DNA of 64,000 nucleotides from Thiomonas sp. X19 (lineage in GTDB: Bacteria; Pseudomonadota; Gammaproteobacteria; Burkholderiales; Burkholderiaceae_C): NCBI RefSeq assembly GCF_900089495.1, contig NZ_LT605203.1:767522-831521 (forward strand). The letters are read 5' to 3'. The translations under genes were made by a program, and so were the position numbers. Of this stretch, positions 1 to 8,900 are shown piece after piece. Within the stretch, counting starts at the first letter, position 1. Each line of letters begins with the position of its first letter. Below the pieces are notes generated by a model, which did no database searches, was not told the origin of the DNA, and saw only the letters and a program-made list of their open reading frames with translations.

Positions 1-1614
1 GCCTAGGAGGCTGTCGGACTTGAACCCGAGCGAATCCGATTGATCAGTGCGACGCGTTTTTTTTGACAGCGGCGCGCTGATCGAACGCTCTCGATGGTTG
101 GCGAGACACTGTGAGGGCACATGGGGCGGCCTGGGGACTCGGTTTTGGCGTGGTCGGGGCGCACTATTGCCCTCACGCGGCTCGCAGGACGTGCATGCGC
201 TTGATGTTCCAAGCCATGGTCACCAAGCTCCATTCGCCTTGTGCCTTGGCCAGCCCGCGCATGCTCATCTGGCGCCAACCCATCACTTGCTTGATGATGC
301 CGAACACCGGCTCCACTGTCTGCTTGCGCAGGCCGTACAGGGCTCGGCCTGCTTGCGTGCCCAGGCGGTGTGCCATCTGCACGAGCGGATCCGTCGTCTG
401 GGGCTCGGGCACATCGGGTGCAAAGCGCCCCATCACCGGCGTGTGATGCGACTCCCGCTTGAGCGCCAGCAGCGGCTCGATACCCGCGTCGTTGCACGCG
501 ATCACGTTGGCTTGGCTGAAGAAGCCGTTGTCCGTGATGAGCGTGTGCACCTCGCCCAGCACCGCGGGTAACGCTTGGATCTGCTGCAGCGTAGGCACAA
601 CTTCGCGCTTGTCGTTGGATGCCTGGCTCACATGCTGGGTGATCACCATCATCGTCGCGATGTCCACGCCGGCTTGTGCGTTGTAGCTTTGCTCGAAGCC
701 CCCACCCGACACGGGCATGATGCGCGACTCTTCATCCGTGAGGTTGACCTGATCGCTGCTCCGGGGGCCGGCCTCTGGCGGCTCAGGGTCCTTGCCGCGC
801 GGCTTCTTGCCCGCCTCGCGCTGGGCTTGGCGCTTGGCGGTCTTGGCCTCGTACTCCTGCTGCTCGACCTGATGGCGTTCGCTGGCGCGCTGCTCGATCT
901 TGGCCTTGGCCTGCGCGATTGCGCTCAAGCGATCTGCACGCAGGGCGATCTCCGCCGGCACATCCATGCCGTCGGGTACCGTCGCGCGGTCGCTGTTCTC
1001 TGCCAGCGCCAGCAGCGTTTGTACTTCCTGGCGCAGCTGCGCCTCGATCTTGTTGGCATGAGCCCACGACAAGGCCTTGTGCTTGCTGGCGTTGGCGTCG
1101 ATCTTGGTGCCATCCAGCGCGATGTGTCCGAGCTTGAGCAGCTTCATCTCGCGCGCCAGAACCAGCACCTGCACGAACAGTGCCTCCACCTCCTTCAAGA
1201 AGCGGCGGCGGAACGTCGCCAGCGTGTCGTGATCGGGGTGGGTATTGGCCGCAACAAAGCGGAACGCCACCGAGTCGTAGGTCGCCCGCTCGATCTTGCG
1301 GCTGGAGTGCACGCCGTTGGCGTAGCCGTAGATCAGCAGGCCCAGCAGCACCGCCGGATGGTGCGCCGCCGAGCCCCGGCCTGCGTACTGTCGGGCCAGA
1401 TCGCCCAGATCAAGCTGCTCGATGACTTCGACCACGAAGCGCGCCAAGTGATCAGTGGGCAGCCATTCGTCCACCGACGGTGGCAACAGATATGCGGTGT
1501 CTCGGTCAACAGGGACGAAGCGGCTCATCGGCTCGGGCTCTCGGTTGTGCAGCAGCAATTGTCTCGGATAGCGTCTTCATCCGGAAGACCGCAAAGTCCG
1601 ACAGTCTCCTAGGC
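1..1614 (-). mobile_element. IS1182-family insertion sequence, apparently complete
   Basis: The terminal inverted repeats are visible: bases 1-21 and the reverse complement of 1594-1614 match at 20 of 21 positions (shared core CTGTCGGACTT). One transposase gene fills the element on the minus strand. Both ends carry CTAG (3-6 and 1609-1612), which may be a 4-bp target duplication rather than part of the repeat; the left flank is outside the window, so this cannot be settled here. The element looks recent because the ends and the reading frame are intact. Confidence 0.85.
173..1528 (-). CDS. IS1182-family transposase
   Basis: 451 residues from the ATG at 1528; a TTG start ten codons upstream is possible but less likely. 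The protein has the IS1182 layout: an N-terminal DUF772-like region (about residues 40-110, with the HPAVLLGLLIYGYANG stretch), a charged helical middle (about 200-265, rich in Lys, Arg, Glu and Gln), and a C-terminal DDE segment with ITDNGFFSQ, then ending in QVMGWRQMSMRGL. DDE transposases cut and join DNA ends using acidic residues; candidates here are the Asp of LDGTKIDANAS, the Asp of ITDNG and the Glu of VEPVFGIIKQ. The frame is open throughout with no frameshift, so the element may still be active. No passenger gene is present. Confidence 0.9.
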   Translation of the reverse strand: MSRFVPVDRDTAYLLPPSVDEWLPTDHLARFVVEVIEQLDLGDLARQYAGRGSAAHHPAVLLGLLIYGYANGVHSSRKIERATYDSVAFRFVAANTHPDHDTLATFRRRFLKEVEALFVQVLVLAREMKLLKLGHIALDGTKIDANASKHKALSWAHANKIEAQLRQEVQTLLALAENSDRATVPDGMDVPAEIALRADRLSAIAQAKAKIEQRASERHQVEQQEYEAKTAKRQAQREAGKKPRGKDPEPPEAGPRSSDQVNLTDEESRIMPVSGGGFEQSYNAQAGVDIATMMVITQHVSQASNDKREVVPTLQQIQALPAVLGEVHTLITDNGFFSQANVIACNDAGIEPLLALKRESHHTPVMGRFAPDVPEPQTTDPLVQMAHRLGTQAGRALYGLRKQTVEPVFGIIKQVMGWRQMSMRGLAKAQGEWSLVTMAWNIKRMHVLRAA

Positions 1615-1615
1615 G

Positions 1616-1717
1616 GAACTTCGCCGCCCAGTTCGGGACTTACAATGGGGCACAGTGCGAACGGACGCGCTGCCCGAATTGGATGCCGTGCGCGCAAGCC
1701 TTCGGCATGAAACGTGA
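1616..1717 (+). pseudogene. possible 3' remnant of a gene cut by the IS
   Basis: Directly after the right end of the insertion sequence a frame stays open for 33 codons and ends in TGA at 1715-1717. Its composition looks protein-like (it ends LPELDAVRASLRHET). It has no start of its own and could be the tail of a gene interrupted by the element. The same stretch also contains TTACAAT (1650-1656), which resembles a -10 box, so it may simply be promoter DNA for the next small ORF. Confidence 0.25.
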
Positions 1718-1763
1718 GAGTCCGCGCTCCTGATGAGCGAACCGGATTGATTCGGAATCAGCC

Positions 1764-1889
1764 ATGTCGATTTATCCCTTATTTGCCTATCTCGTCGCTG
1801 CTGCCGCCATCACCCTGGTTGGTGGCGTCTTCCTCGCCCTGCGCCACACCATGCGCGCTTCGCGCGCAAATCGCGATTTGCGGGGCTGA
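1764..1889 (+). CDS. small single-span membrane protein candidate
   Basis: An ATG at 1764 opens a 41-codon frame. The product begins MSIYPLFAYLVAAAA, has one hydrophobic span (about residues 5-26) and ends in a basic tail (LRHTMRASRANRDLRG), a layout typical of small inner-membrane proteins with the tail in the cytoplasm. The ribosome binding site is weak. A -10-like TTACAAT lies about 110 bases upstream. I do not recognise the family. It sits between the insertion sequence and the amt control region and has no obvious partner. Confidence 0.4.
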   Translation: MSIYPLFAYLVAAAAITLVGGVFLALRHTMRASRANRDLRG

Positions 1890-2151
1890 GGCCCGGGCCG
1901 TCTTCGCAGGTGCGTCGAGCGCTGCGCTTGACCCCAGGCCTCGGTGCCGTCTCAGTGCCGCATGACGCCGCTCAAACTTGACGAGGCCGCAGATCCAGGC
2001 CGTTGAGCGGTGGCGATGATGAGCAGGTGCGCTTTGCTCGCAGCCTGCAGTCTCTGTTGTGCGCCCGGAACACTCGCCGCGCCGCGCATATTACGCGGCT
2101 GGTTCTAATTGTCTTGCCGCGTCGTTGCCCATCCAGGCGTTAACAGGCTAT
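1890..2151. other. intergenic stretch without a recognisable gene
   Basis: Nothing convincing is coded here. The lower-GC part from about 2100 onward leads into the amt control region (NtrC-like site and sigma-54 promoter listed separately). Confidence 0.5.
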
Positions 2152-2168
2152 AGCACTTTAATGGTGCA
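2152..2168 (+). promoter_or_regulatory. NtrC-like enhancer site upstream of amt
   Basis: AGCACTTTAATGGTGCA matches the dyad of known NtrC sites (TGCACC-N5-GGTGCA) closely, with both GCAC and GGTGCA halves at the correct spacing. It lies about 165 bases upstream of the -24 element, a usual distance for an enhancer that works by DNA looping. A weaker second dyad may lie at 2234-2250. Confidence 0.55.
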
Positions 2169-2316
2169 TTACGGCTTTCAATGCCCCAAATAAATGCATT
2201 CATGTGAGACACATGCGCACGGATACGGGGCATTGCGCCTATTTGTGGCGGATTTGTGCAATGTAAAAATCAATCTGGCACGCGATGAGCGCCAACAAGG
2301 GGCGTATGCACTGAAA

Positions 2317-2332
2317 TGGAACGAATCTTGCA
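2317..2332 (+). promoter_or_regulatory. sigma-54 (RpoN) promoter of the solitary amt gene
   Basis: TGGAACGAATCTTGCA fits the -24/-12 consensus (TGGCACG-N4-TTGCA) with one mismatch and the required ten bases between GG and GC. Transcription would start near 2344, giving a leader of about 64 bases before the amt ATG at 2408. Together with the upstream NtrC-like site this predicts induction under nitrogen limitation. Confidence 0.7.
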
Positions 2333-2407
2333 TGCTTTCTGGGCCTTTGCACCGATTGCGGGATGCCTGCCCGCTGCCGCGCAAAACCGACCTCAAGGAA
2401 GCCCTCC

Positions 2408-3607
2408 ATGCAAGCCTTGCAACAAAGCAGTGATGTCCTGTTTCTTCTTCTCGGCGCCATCCTGGTGCTGTTCATGCATGCCGGTTTCGCCTTCCTGGAA
2501 CTCGGCACCGTGCGCAAGAAAAACCAGGTCAATGCCCTGGTGAAAATCCTGGTCGATTTTGCGGTTGCCACGCTGGCCTATTTTTTCGTCGGCTATGGCA
2601 TTGCCTATGGGGTGCATTTCCTGGTGCCCGCCGCCCAGCTCAATCTGGACGACGGCTTTGAGCTCACCCGCTTTTTCTTCCTGCTGACCTTTGCCGCGGC
2701 GGTTCCGGCGATCGTCTCCGGCGGCATCGCCGAGCGTGCCAAGTTCTATCCGCAACTCATGGCCACCGCGGCCATCGTCGGCGTGGTCTACCCGCTGTTC
2801 GAGGGCGCGATGTGGGGCAATCGCTTTGGCGTGCAGGCCTGGTTCGAGCAGGTTTTCGGTGCTTCCTTCCACGACTTCGCGGGTTCCGTGGTGGTGCACG
2901 CCATGGGCGGATGGATCGCGTTGCCCGCCGTTCTGTTGCTGGGCGCGAGACGTGGACGTTACAAGGACGGCCGGGTCAATCCGCATCCCCCATCCAGCAT
3001 TCCGTTTCTCGCGCTGGGTTCGTGGATTTTGATCGTCGGCTGGTTCGGCTTCAACGTCATGAGCGCGCAGAACATCAGCAAGATTTCCGGCCTGGTGGCC
3101 ATCAACTCCCTCATGGCCCTGGTGGGCGGCACCCTGGCGGCTTTGGTGGCCGGGCGCAACGACCCGGGTTTCGTCCACAACGGCCCGCTCGCCGGGCTGG
3201 TGGCGGTGTGCGCGGGCTCGGACATCATGCACCCCCTCGGCGCGCTGGTCACCGGAGCGGTGGCCGGCTGGCTGTTCGTGTGGATGTTCACCCTGACGCA
3301 AAACCGCTTGCGGATGGACGACGTGCTCGGCGTCTGGCCACTGCACGGCTTGTGTGGTGCCTGGGGCGGCATCGCCGCCGGCATTTTCGGCCAGACGGCC
3401 TTGGGCGGCATCGGCGGCGTGAGCTTCTGGGGCCAGGTGGTGGGTACGCTGGCTGGCGTGGTCTGGGCCCTGCTTTCGGGGCTGGTGGTCTACGGCCTGC
3501 TCAAGCTGGCGATGGGCATTCGGCTGGACGCCGAGGCCGAATTCGAGGGGGCCGATCTGGCGATCCACAAAATCAGCTCCGCACCCGAGCGCGAAGTCAG
3601 CTGGTGA
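2408..3607 (+). CDS. amt: ammonium transporter (Amt/MEP/Rh family), solitary
   Basis: 399 residues. The start at 2408 is chosen because AAGGAAG lies at the right distance; an earlier in-frame ATG at 2363 has no such site. The channel conducts ammonium across the inner membrane. The twin pore histidines are visible as H164 (VVVHAMGG) and H313 (WPLHGLCGAWGG), and about eleven hydrophobic spans follow the family pattern. Unlike the AmtB at 11.3 kb it has no signal peptide or Ala/Pro-rich leader and no glnK beside it. It has its own sigma-54 promoter. It could serve as a second channel or as an ammonium sensor; the sequence alone does not decide. Confidence 0.9.
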   Translation: MQALQQSSDVLFLLLGAILVLFMHAGFAFLELGTVRKKNQVNALVKILVDFAVATLAYFFVGYGIAYGVHFLVPAAQLNLDDGFELTRFFFLLTFAAAVPAIVSGGIAERAKFYPQLMATAAIVGVVYPLFEGAMWGNRFGVQAWFEQVFGASFHDFAGSVVVHAMGGWIALPAVLLLGARRGRYKDGRVNPHPPSSIPFLALGSWILIVGWFGFNVMSAQNISKISGLVAINSLMALVGGTLAALVAGRNDPGFVHNGPLAGLVAVCAGSDIMHPLGALVTGAVAGWLFVWMFTLTQNRLRMDDVLGVWPLHGLCGAWGGIAAGIFGQTALGGIGGVSFWGQVVGTLAGVVWALLSGLVVYGLLKLAMGIRLDAEAEFEGADLAIHKISSAPEREVSW

Positions 3608-3816
3608 GCGCCGCCGAAGGAACGAGAACGCATCGGACGGCCGTGCGCAGCCGATGCGCAGGTGCGCAACAGCATGAAAGCAGGACGGCGATGTTTCTGG
3701 TCTTTCCGTGAAATCGTTCACAGTCTTTTCCAGGCTTCATTCCTACAGTGCAAACCATGTGATCGGCCCAGGCGGCTGGTCTCCGGCTCCCACCATTGCA
3801 GCGAAGGATGAAGATC

Positions 3817-4284
3817 ATGGCCCATACCAATGCCTCCAAGAATCTCTCGGCGCAACACACGCCCGTGGCGCTGAACGATCCCCCAGCGGACGACCCCCAA
3901 GTCCCCTCGAACGCCGTGCGCGCTGCGAGGGCGCAAGCAGGCTTCGTCGCCGGGCAGCGGTTCACTTGCGAGCACATCGCGCAAATCGCGCAGATTTACA
4001 TCGACCACCTCGGCATGTGCCGGCTGGAGCCGGTCACCATTCAGGCGGTTGCCGCATCCCAGGGCTTCGACGCCATCGTCGTGGACGACGACGGCCAGGG
4101 CTACATCGCCCTCGTTGCCACCGAGCAACTGCCCACGCACGGCACCTACCGCTTGAGCCGCCGAGTCAAACAGCGCGGCATGGCCGAAGAGCTGTTCGTG
4201 GTGGAACAAAGTCGCGCCGGGCTGGAGCAGGGCGAAGCGCAAAACAACTATTACGTGCACATCCTGCGCCGCTTGTCGCATTGA
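3817..4284 (+). CDS. conserved-looking protein of unknown function
   Basis: 155 residues from the ATG at 3817, preceded by GAAGG nine bases upstream. Codon use matches the neighbours, so it is probably a real gene. The first 50 residues look disordered; the rest is a compact alpha/beta region (about 55-155) with an acidic patch (VVDDDGQG) and the closing QNNYYVHILRRL. No signal peptide or membrane span is seen. It lies 209 bases after amt on the same strand and may be cotranscribed from the amt promoter, but no function can be assigned. Confidence 0.7.
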   Translation: MAHTNASKNLSAQHTPVALNDPPADDPQVPSNAVRAARAQAGFVAGQRFTCEHIAQIAQIYIDHLGMCRLEPVTIQAVAASQGFDAIVVDDDGQGYIALVATEQLPTHGTYRLSRRVKQRGMAEELFVVEQSRAGLEQGEAQNNYYVHILRRLSH

Positions 4285-4376
4285 GGCATGGACGTTTTTG
4301 AAGCGTTCCTGGCGTTTGCCTGGCGCCAGGTTTGCCGCGCCGGTTCCGGGCCCATCCGGTTTTCAGGCTGCCATCC

Positions 4377-4838
4377 TCACACCGGGTAGTCCGTGCGCTT
4401 GACCACGGTGCGCAGCGCAAAACTGCTCTTGATGCGCACCACATGCGGCAGGCGCGACAGCTCCTGCTTGTGCAGGCGCTCATAGTCTTGCGGGTTCTCC
4501 ACCGCGGCGCGCAGCAGGTAGTCGAAATCTCCCGCCATCAGCTGGCATTCGAGAATGTCGCGGCTGGCCGCCGCGGCTTTCTCGAACGCCGCGAGCACCT
4601 CCTCGCGCTGGCTGTCCAGCGTCACCTCGATGAACACGGTGGTGGCGCGGTCGATGGCGCGCGCATCCAGCAGCGCCACATAGCGCGCGATCACCCCCGT
4701 TTGTTCCAGGCGCTGCACCCGGCGCAAGCAGGCTGAAGCCGACAGCCCCACCTTGTCGGCCAGTTGCGCATTGGGCATGCGGCCGTCGGCCTGCAGCAGG
4801 GTGAGAATCGAACGGTCGTAACGGTCAAGTTCGGTCAT
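4377..4838 (-). CDS. Lrp/AsnC-family regulator, divergent from ald
   Basis: 153 residues from MTELDRYDRS, the normal length for the family; a longer in-frame extension to 4928 has no family counterpart. An N-terminal winged helix-turn-helix (about residues 5-60, with NAQLADKVGLSASACLRRVQRL) precedes the RAM/AsnC ligand-binding domain (about 70-150). Lrp proteins bind DNA as octamers and respond to amino acids. The divergent partner is alanine dehydrogenase, so it most likely activates ald in response to alanine, as in other bacteria with this arrangement (inference from context). Candidate operators lie in the shared 182-bp region. Confidence 0.88.
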   Translation of the reverse strand: MTELDRYDRSILTLLQADGRMPNAQLADKVGLSASACLRRVQRLEQTGVIARYVALLDARAIDRATTVFIEVTLDSQREEVLAAFEKAAAASRDILECQLMAGDFDYLLRAAVENPQDYERLHKQELSRLPHVVRIKSSFALRTVVKRTDYPV

Positions 4839-4860
4839 GGCGGCGGCATCGGGCGAATGT

Positions 4861-4908
4861 GCGCAATTCTGCGCCGTATCAGCCCTAAAAATCCACAGAA
4901 AATTGCGC
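4861..4908. promoter_or_regulatory. inverted repeat between lrp and ald, candidate Lrp operator
   Basis: GCGCAATT at 4861-4868 is repeated as AATTGCGC at 4901-4908, 40 bases apart centre to centre, about four helical turns. Such phased, degenerate half sites suit an Lrp octamer wrapping DNA. The assignment is by position and symmetry only. Confidence 0.4.
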
Positions 4909-5020
4909 CCATCAGGGGTTTGACCCATCGATCTTGCAATCGGATTTCGTGTCCATGGACCGATACTTTCCCCATCTTTGCGAGCGGCAAAGAACCACGC
5001 ACAACCAAGGGGAAAACATC

Positions 5021-6163
5021 ATGTTAATCGGCGTACCAAAGGAAATCAAAGTGCACGAATACCGCGTCGGCCTCACGCCGGACGCCGTGCGCGAACTCAG
5101 CCACCATGGCCACCGCGTGCTGGTGCAAGCCGGCGCCGGAGCCGGCATCGGCGCCAGCGACGCCGACTACAAGGAAGCCGGCGCCGGCATTGCGCCCGAC
5201 GCTGCCAGCGTCTTCGCGCAGGCGGACATGATCGTCAAGGTGAAAGAGCCGCAGGCGGCCGAATGCCGCATGCTGCGCCCCGGCCAGTTGCTGTTCACCT
5301 ACCTGCATCTGGCACCCGACCCCGAGCAGGCGAAACTGTTGATGGCCAGCGGTTGCACCGCCATCGCCTACGAGACCGTGACCGACGCCCAGGGCGGCCT
5401 GCCGCTGCTGGCGCCGATGAGCGAAGTGGCCGGGCGCATGGCCGTGCAGGTCGGCGCCGTGGCCTTGCAAAAAGCCAGTGGCGGCCGTGGCGTGCTGCTC
5501 GGCGGTGTGCCTGGCGTGCCGGCTGGCGACGTGGTCGTCATCGGCGGCGGCACCGTGGGCACGCATGCCGCGCGCATGGCCGTGGGCCTGGGCGCGCGCG
5601 TCACCATCCTCGACAAATCGCTACCCCGCCTGCGCCAGCTGGACGAACTGTTCGACGGCCGCGTCACTACCCAGTACTCCACCCTGCACGCGCTCGACGC
5701 CGCCGTCACCCAGGCCGACCTGGTGGTGGGCGCCGTGCTGGTTCCCGGCGCCGCAGCACCCAAGCTGGTGAAGCGCGCACAGCTCGGACGCATGCGTCCA
5801 GGCAGCGTGGTGGTGGACGTCGCCATCGACCAGGGTGGATGCTTCGAGACCTCGCGCGCCACCACGCATGAAGACCCGACCTATGTGGTCGACGGCGTGG
5901 TGCACTACTGTGTCGCCAACATGCCCGGCGCCGTCGCACGCACCTCCACCTATGCCCTGAACAACGCCACCTTGCCGTTCACGCTGGCGCTGGCCAACAA
6001 GGGATGGAAACAAGCCTGCGCCGAAGACCGGCATCTGTGCGCCGGCCTCAACGTGCATGCCGGGCGCATCACCTACGCCGCCGTGGCCCAGGCCCTGAAC
6101 CTGCCCTACACCGCTGCCGCGGAAGCGTTGCTGGACCAGCCGACGGCGTTGCTGGTGGCCTGA
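5021..6163 (+). CDS. ald: alanine dehydrogenase
   Basis: 380 residues from [10 protein letters not shown], the standard start, with AGGGGA upstream. It catalyses NAD-linked oxidative deamination of L-alanine to pyruvate and ammonium, in the cytoplasm. The N-terminal AlaDH/PNT domain (about 1-135) contains the family hallmarks [10 protein letters not shown] and VKVKEP; the Rossmann domain (about 140-300) carries the NAD-binding loop [12 protein letters not shown]. The C-terminal part has the conserved [16 protein letters not shown] motif. Full length and uninterrupted. The divergent Lrp-type regulator suggests alanine-responsive control. Confidence 0.95.
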   Translation: MLIGVPKEIKVHEYRVGLTPDAVRELSHHGHRVLVQAGAGAGIGASDADYKEAGAGIAPDAASVFAQADMIVKVKEPQAAECRMLRPGQLLFTYLHLAPDPEQAKLLMASGCTAIAYETVTDAQGGLPLLAPMSEVAGRMAVQVGAVALQKASGGRGVLLGGVPGVPAGDVVVIGGGTVGTHAARMAVGLGARVTILDKSLPRLRQLDELFDGRVTTQYSTLHALDAAVTQADLVVGAVLVPGAAAPKLVKRAQLGRMRPGSVVVDVAIDQGGCFETSRATTHEDPTYVVDGVVHYCVANMPGAVARTSTYALNNATLPFTLALANKGWKQACAEDRHLCAGLNVHAGRITYAAVAQALNLPYTAAAEALLDQPTALLVA

Positions 6164-6171
6164 AGGCTGAA

Positions 6172-6197
6172 GGAGCCCTCGCGTGGCGTGAGGCTCC
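6172..6197 (+). terminator. possible hairpin after ald
   Basis: GGAGCC and GGCTCC pair around a CG-rich stem just after the ald stop. There is no U-run, so it may be only an mRNA 3' stabiliser. Confidence 0.3.
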
Positions 6198-6416
6198 CGC
6201 CGTGAGGCAGGCGTCAACTTTGCCCACGCCATTTCGTTACAACAGGACAGCCCGCCCCTAGGCCGTAGGCCGTCACAAGCTGGCCCGGGGGCAGGCTCAC
6301 AAGCGCCCCGCCGAACCTCGGCACCGAGGATCTTCGAATCCTCCCGAAGCGCTGGCCCTCCAGCGCAGACGGCCACGGGGCTATCCTGCACCTTGCTCGT
6401 GACTCCTGAACGCACC

Positions 6417-7223
6417 ATGCAAACTCCAACTCCTCCACAGCCACCGACTGGCAGCTCCGCACCCAAAACCGTCTGGATCGCCGCCGGCGTCCTCGGGACC
6501 CTGATCGTCGTGCTGCTGGCCGCCGTGCTCTACAAGCTGAGCGCCGGCCCCGCCTCGCCGACTGCCGAGCCACTGGCGCCCACGGCAACCGCATCGATAC
6601 CGGCGGGAGCAATCCCGGCGCAGGCTGGCGGCACCGGGGCGCAATCGGCGGTGGCCGTGACCAACGCCATCCCGGCTGCCACCGGGGCATCGCAGTTCGC
6701 GCCGCTGCAGCCGTCCAATTCGCAGTCGGCCAATTCGCAGTCGCAGCGGCCGAACCGCGTGACCCAGACGCAGCGGCAAACCCAGCCCGTGGCCGATCGC
6801 GCTAACAACGCCGCCCCGCAAACCTTCGCCCCGCAAACCTTCGCGCCGCAACCGGGGCAGGCTCCGGCCCCCGCGCCGCAAGCACCGGTCTGCGCCAGTT
6901 GCGGCACCGTGGTTGCCGTCACGCCGGTGCAGGAGCCCGGCCACGCCAACGGCATCGGTGCCGTGGTTGGCGGTGTCGTCGGCGGCTTGCTCGGCAATCA
7001 GGTCGGCGGTGGCAACGGCCGCACCGCGGCGACGGTCATCGGTGCTCTGGGCGGCGGCTATGCCGGCAACGAGGTGCAAAAACGCGTCAATGCCCAGACC
7101 GTCTACCGCGTGCAAGTGCGCATGGACGACGGTCAAGTGCGCACCACAACCCTGGGGGCGGCCCCGCCCATGGGCCAGCGCGTGCAGTTCGGTGCGAATG
7201 GTGGGCTCAATCCCCTGCCCTGA
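6417..7223 (+). CDS. glycine-zipper (2TM, 17-kDa-antigen-like) envelope protein
   Basis: 268 residues from the ATG at 6417. One N-terminal transmembrane span (about 26-48) anchors the protein. A low-complexity linker follows (about 55-155, rich in Ala, Pro, Gln, Ser, with the repeats QSANSQS and APQTFAPQTFAP). Residues about 180-220 form a glycine-zipper 2TM region (IGAVVGGVVGGLLGNQVGGG...) and then a small beta domain with YRVQVRMDDG. Related proteins are outer-membrane or periplasmic lipoproteins of unknown role; this one has a membrane anchor instead of a lipobox. Monocistronic by position. Confidence 0.8.
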   Translation: MQTPTPPQPPTGSSAPKTVWIAAGVLGTLIVVLLAAVLYKLSAGPASPTAEPLAPTATASIPAGAIPAQAGGTGAQSAVAVTNAIPAATGASQFAPLQPSNSQSANSQSQRPNRVTQTQRQTQPVADRANNAAPQTFAPQTFAPQPGQAPAPAPQAPVCASCGTVVAVTPVQEPGHANGIGAVVGGVVGGLLGNQVGGGNGRTAATVIGALGGGYAGNEVQKRVNAQTVYRVQVRMDDGQVRTTTLGAAPPMGQRVQFGANGGLNPLP

Positions 7224-7363
7224 GGGCGCCAAGCCCTGGCTTGCGGGCGGCCGCATTCCGTCCGGCCTGAGCAGTTTCCACGCTCAAGGGCCGCCCGGGC
7301 CACGCTGCCGAATTCCCCACACCCCCATCACGGGCGCGGCAACGTGCCACTCCGGGGTGCTCG

Positions 7364-8897
7364 TCAGCGACCGGACATCACCCGGCGGTATTGCATGGCT
7401 TCAGCCAAATGCGCCAGGGCGATGGACTCCTGGGCCGCCAGATCGGCGATGGTGCGGGACACTTTCAGCACGCGATGCGCGGCGCGTGCCGACCAGCCCA
7501 GGCGCTTGAGGGCGCCCGCCAGCCAGTTGGATGCATGCGCGTCGAGCGCGCAATGGTCATCCAGCGCCGCACCCGTCAACGCCGTATTCATGCAGCCCTG
7601 GCGCTGAATCTGCCGTTCGGCCGCAGCAGCGACCCGCGCGGCAATGGCGTGGCTGGATTCCCCCCGTGGCAGGCGCAGCAGTTCGTCGGGTTCCAGCGCG
7701 CCAACCTCCGCCTGGATATCGATGCGGTCGAGCAGCGGCCCGGAGATGCGGCTCTGGTAACGCGCCACCTGCTCGGGTGTGCAGCGGCAGGTGCGTGTGG
7801 CGTGGCCAAGGTAGCCGCAAGGGCAGGGGTTCATCGCGCCGATGAACTGGAAGCGCGCCGGGAATTCCGCCTGGCGCGCCGCGCGCGAAATATGGATGCG
7901 CCCGCTTTCCAGCGGTTCGCGCAGGCTTTCCAGCACGCTGCGATCGAACTCCGACTGGCAGTTCGTCGAGAAACAAGGTTCCCTGGTGCGCGAGTGAAAT
8001 TTCGCCCGGTCGCAGCACGGAACCGCCGCCGCCACCCACCAGGGCCACCGCAGAGGCGGTGTGATGCGGGCTGCGGAAGGGCCGCTGCCCCCAGCGCGCC
8101 ACGTCGAAGCGGCCCACCAGACTGAGCACCGCCGCGCTTTCCAGCGCCTCGTCGGGCTGCATCGGCGGCAGCAGGCCGGCAAAGCGCTGCGCCAGCATGG
8201 ATTTGCCGCTGCCCGGCGGCCCCACCATCAGCGCGTGATGGTTGCCGGCGGCGGCAATTTCCAGCGCACGCTTGGCGGCGCTGTGGCCGCGCACTTCGGC
8301 CATATCGGCCACTTCCGGTGTCTGGGCTGGGGACTGCGGAACGGGGCGCAGGCTGGCGGCCTCGCACTGCTTGCACAGGTAAGCCACCACTTCGCTCAAA
8401 TGGCGCACGCCGAGCACGGCGTCGGGCGCGACCAATGCGGCTTCGGCGGCGCTCTGCGCCGGCAGCACGAAGCACAGCGCGTTGTTGCCGCTGGTGTCCT
8501 GTCGCGCCATGGCAAAGGCCATGGCCAGCGCGCCGCGCACCGGGCGCAACGCGCCCGACAGCGACAGCTCACCGGCGAACTCATGGCCGACCAGGGCTTG
8601 CGGCGGTATCGTGCCCTCGGCAGCCAGCAGGCCGAGGGCGATGGGGAGGTCGAAGCGGCCCGACTCCTTCGGCAAATCGGCCGGTGCCAGATTGACGACG
8701 ATGCGCCGCGACGCCGGGAAGGCGAAGCCGCTGTTGAGCAGGGCGCTGCGCACGCGGTCGCGGGCTTCGCGCACCTCGGCCTCGGGCAGGCCGACGATGG
8801 AAAAGCTCGGCAGGCCGTTGGCCAGATGCACTTCCACCTGAACCGGCGGCGCCTCCAGCCCCAGCAGGGCGCGGCTGGCAACCTGGGCCAGGGCCAT
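7364..8897 (-). pseudogene. comM: comM (YifB) AAA+ protein, frameshifted at Walker B
   Basis: ComM is a hexameric helicase of the Mg-chelatase family that extends branch migration during natural transformation. The first part (8897 to about 7955, 314 residues) carries the N-terminal Lon-like domain and Walker A (GPPGSGKSM, about 226-234). It reads correctly to FLDELP in Walker B, then goes out of frame. The remainder continues in another frame with EFDRSVLESLREPLESGRI, the zinc-like cysteine region NPCPCGYLGHATRTCRC and the C-terminal helices, ending at 7364. Four extra bases near 7951-7956 (CGAC on the plus strand) account for the break. Either the gene is dead or this is a sequencing error; the rest shows no decay. 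Confidence 0.85.
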
Positions 8898-8900
8898 GCG

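Noticed and set aside
2234..2250. second NtrC-like dyad upstream of amt
   Set aside because: Only the left half resembles the consensus; mentioned with the better site but not listed as a feature.
2393..3721. 442-codon open frame antisense to amt
   Set aside because: Rich in His, Gly, Asp and Gln as expected for a reversed membrane-protein gene; no motif.
3867..3945. CCCCC-rich stretch in the 155-residue protein as another palindromic element
   Set aside because: It lacks both the variable palindrome and the GGGGCGGCCCTGC core, so the resemblance is only the C-runs.
6326..6343. tRNA T-arm-like hairpin GAGGAT-CTTCGA-ATCCTC
   Set aside because: The loop has six rather than seven bases and no acceptor, D or anticodon arm can be built around it.
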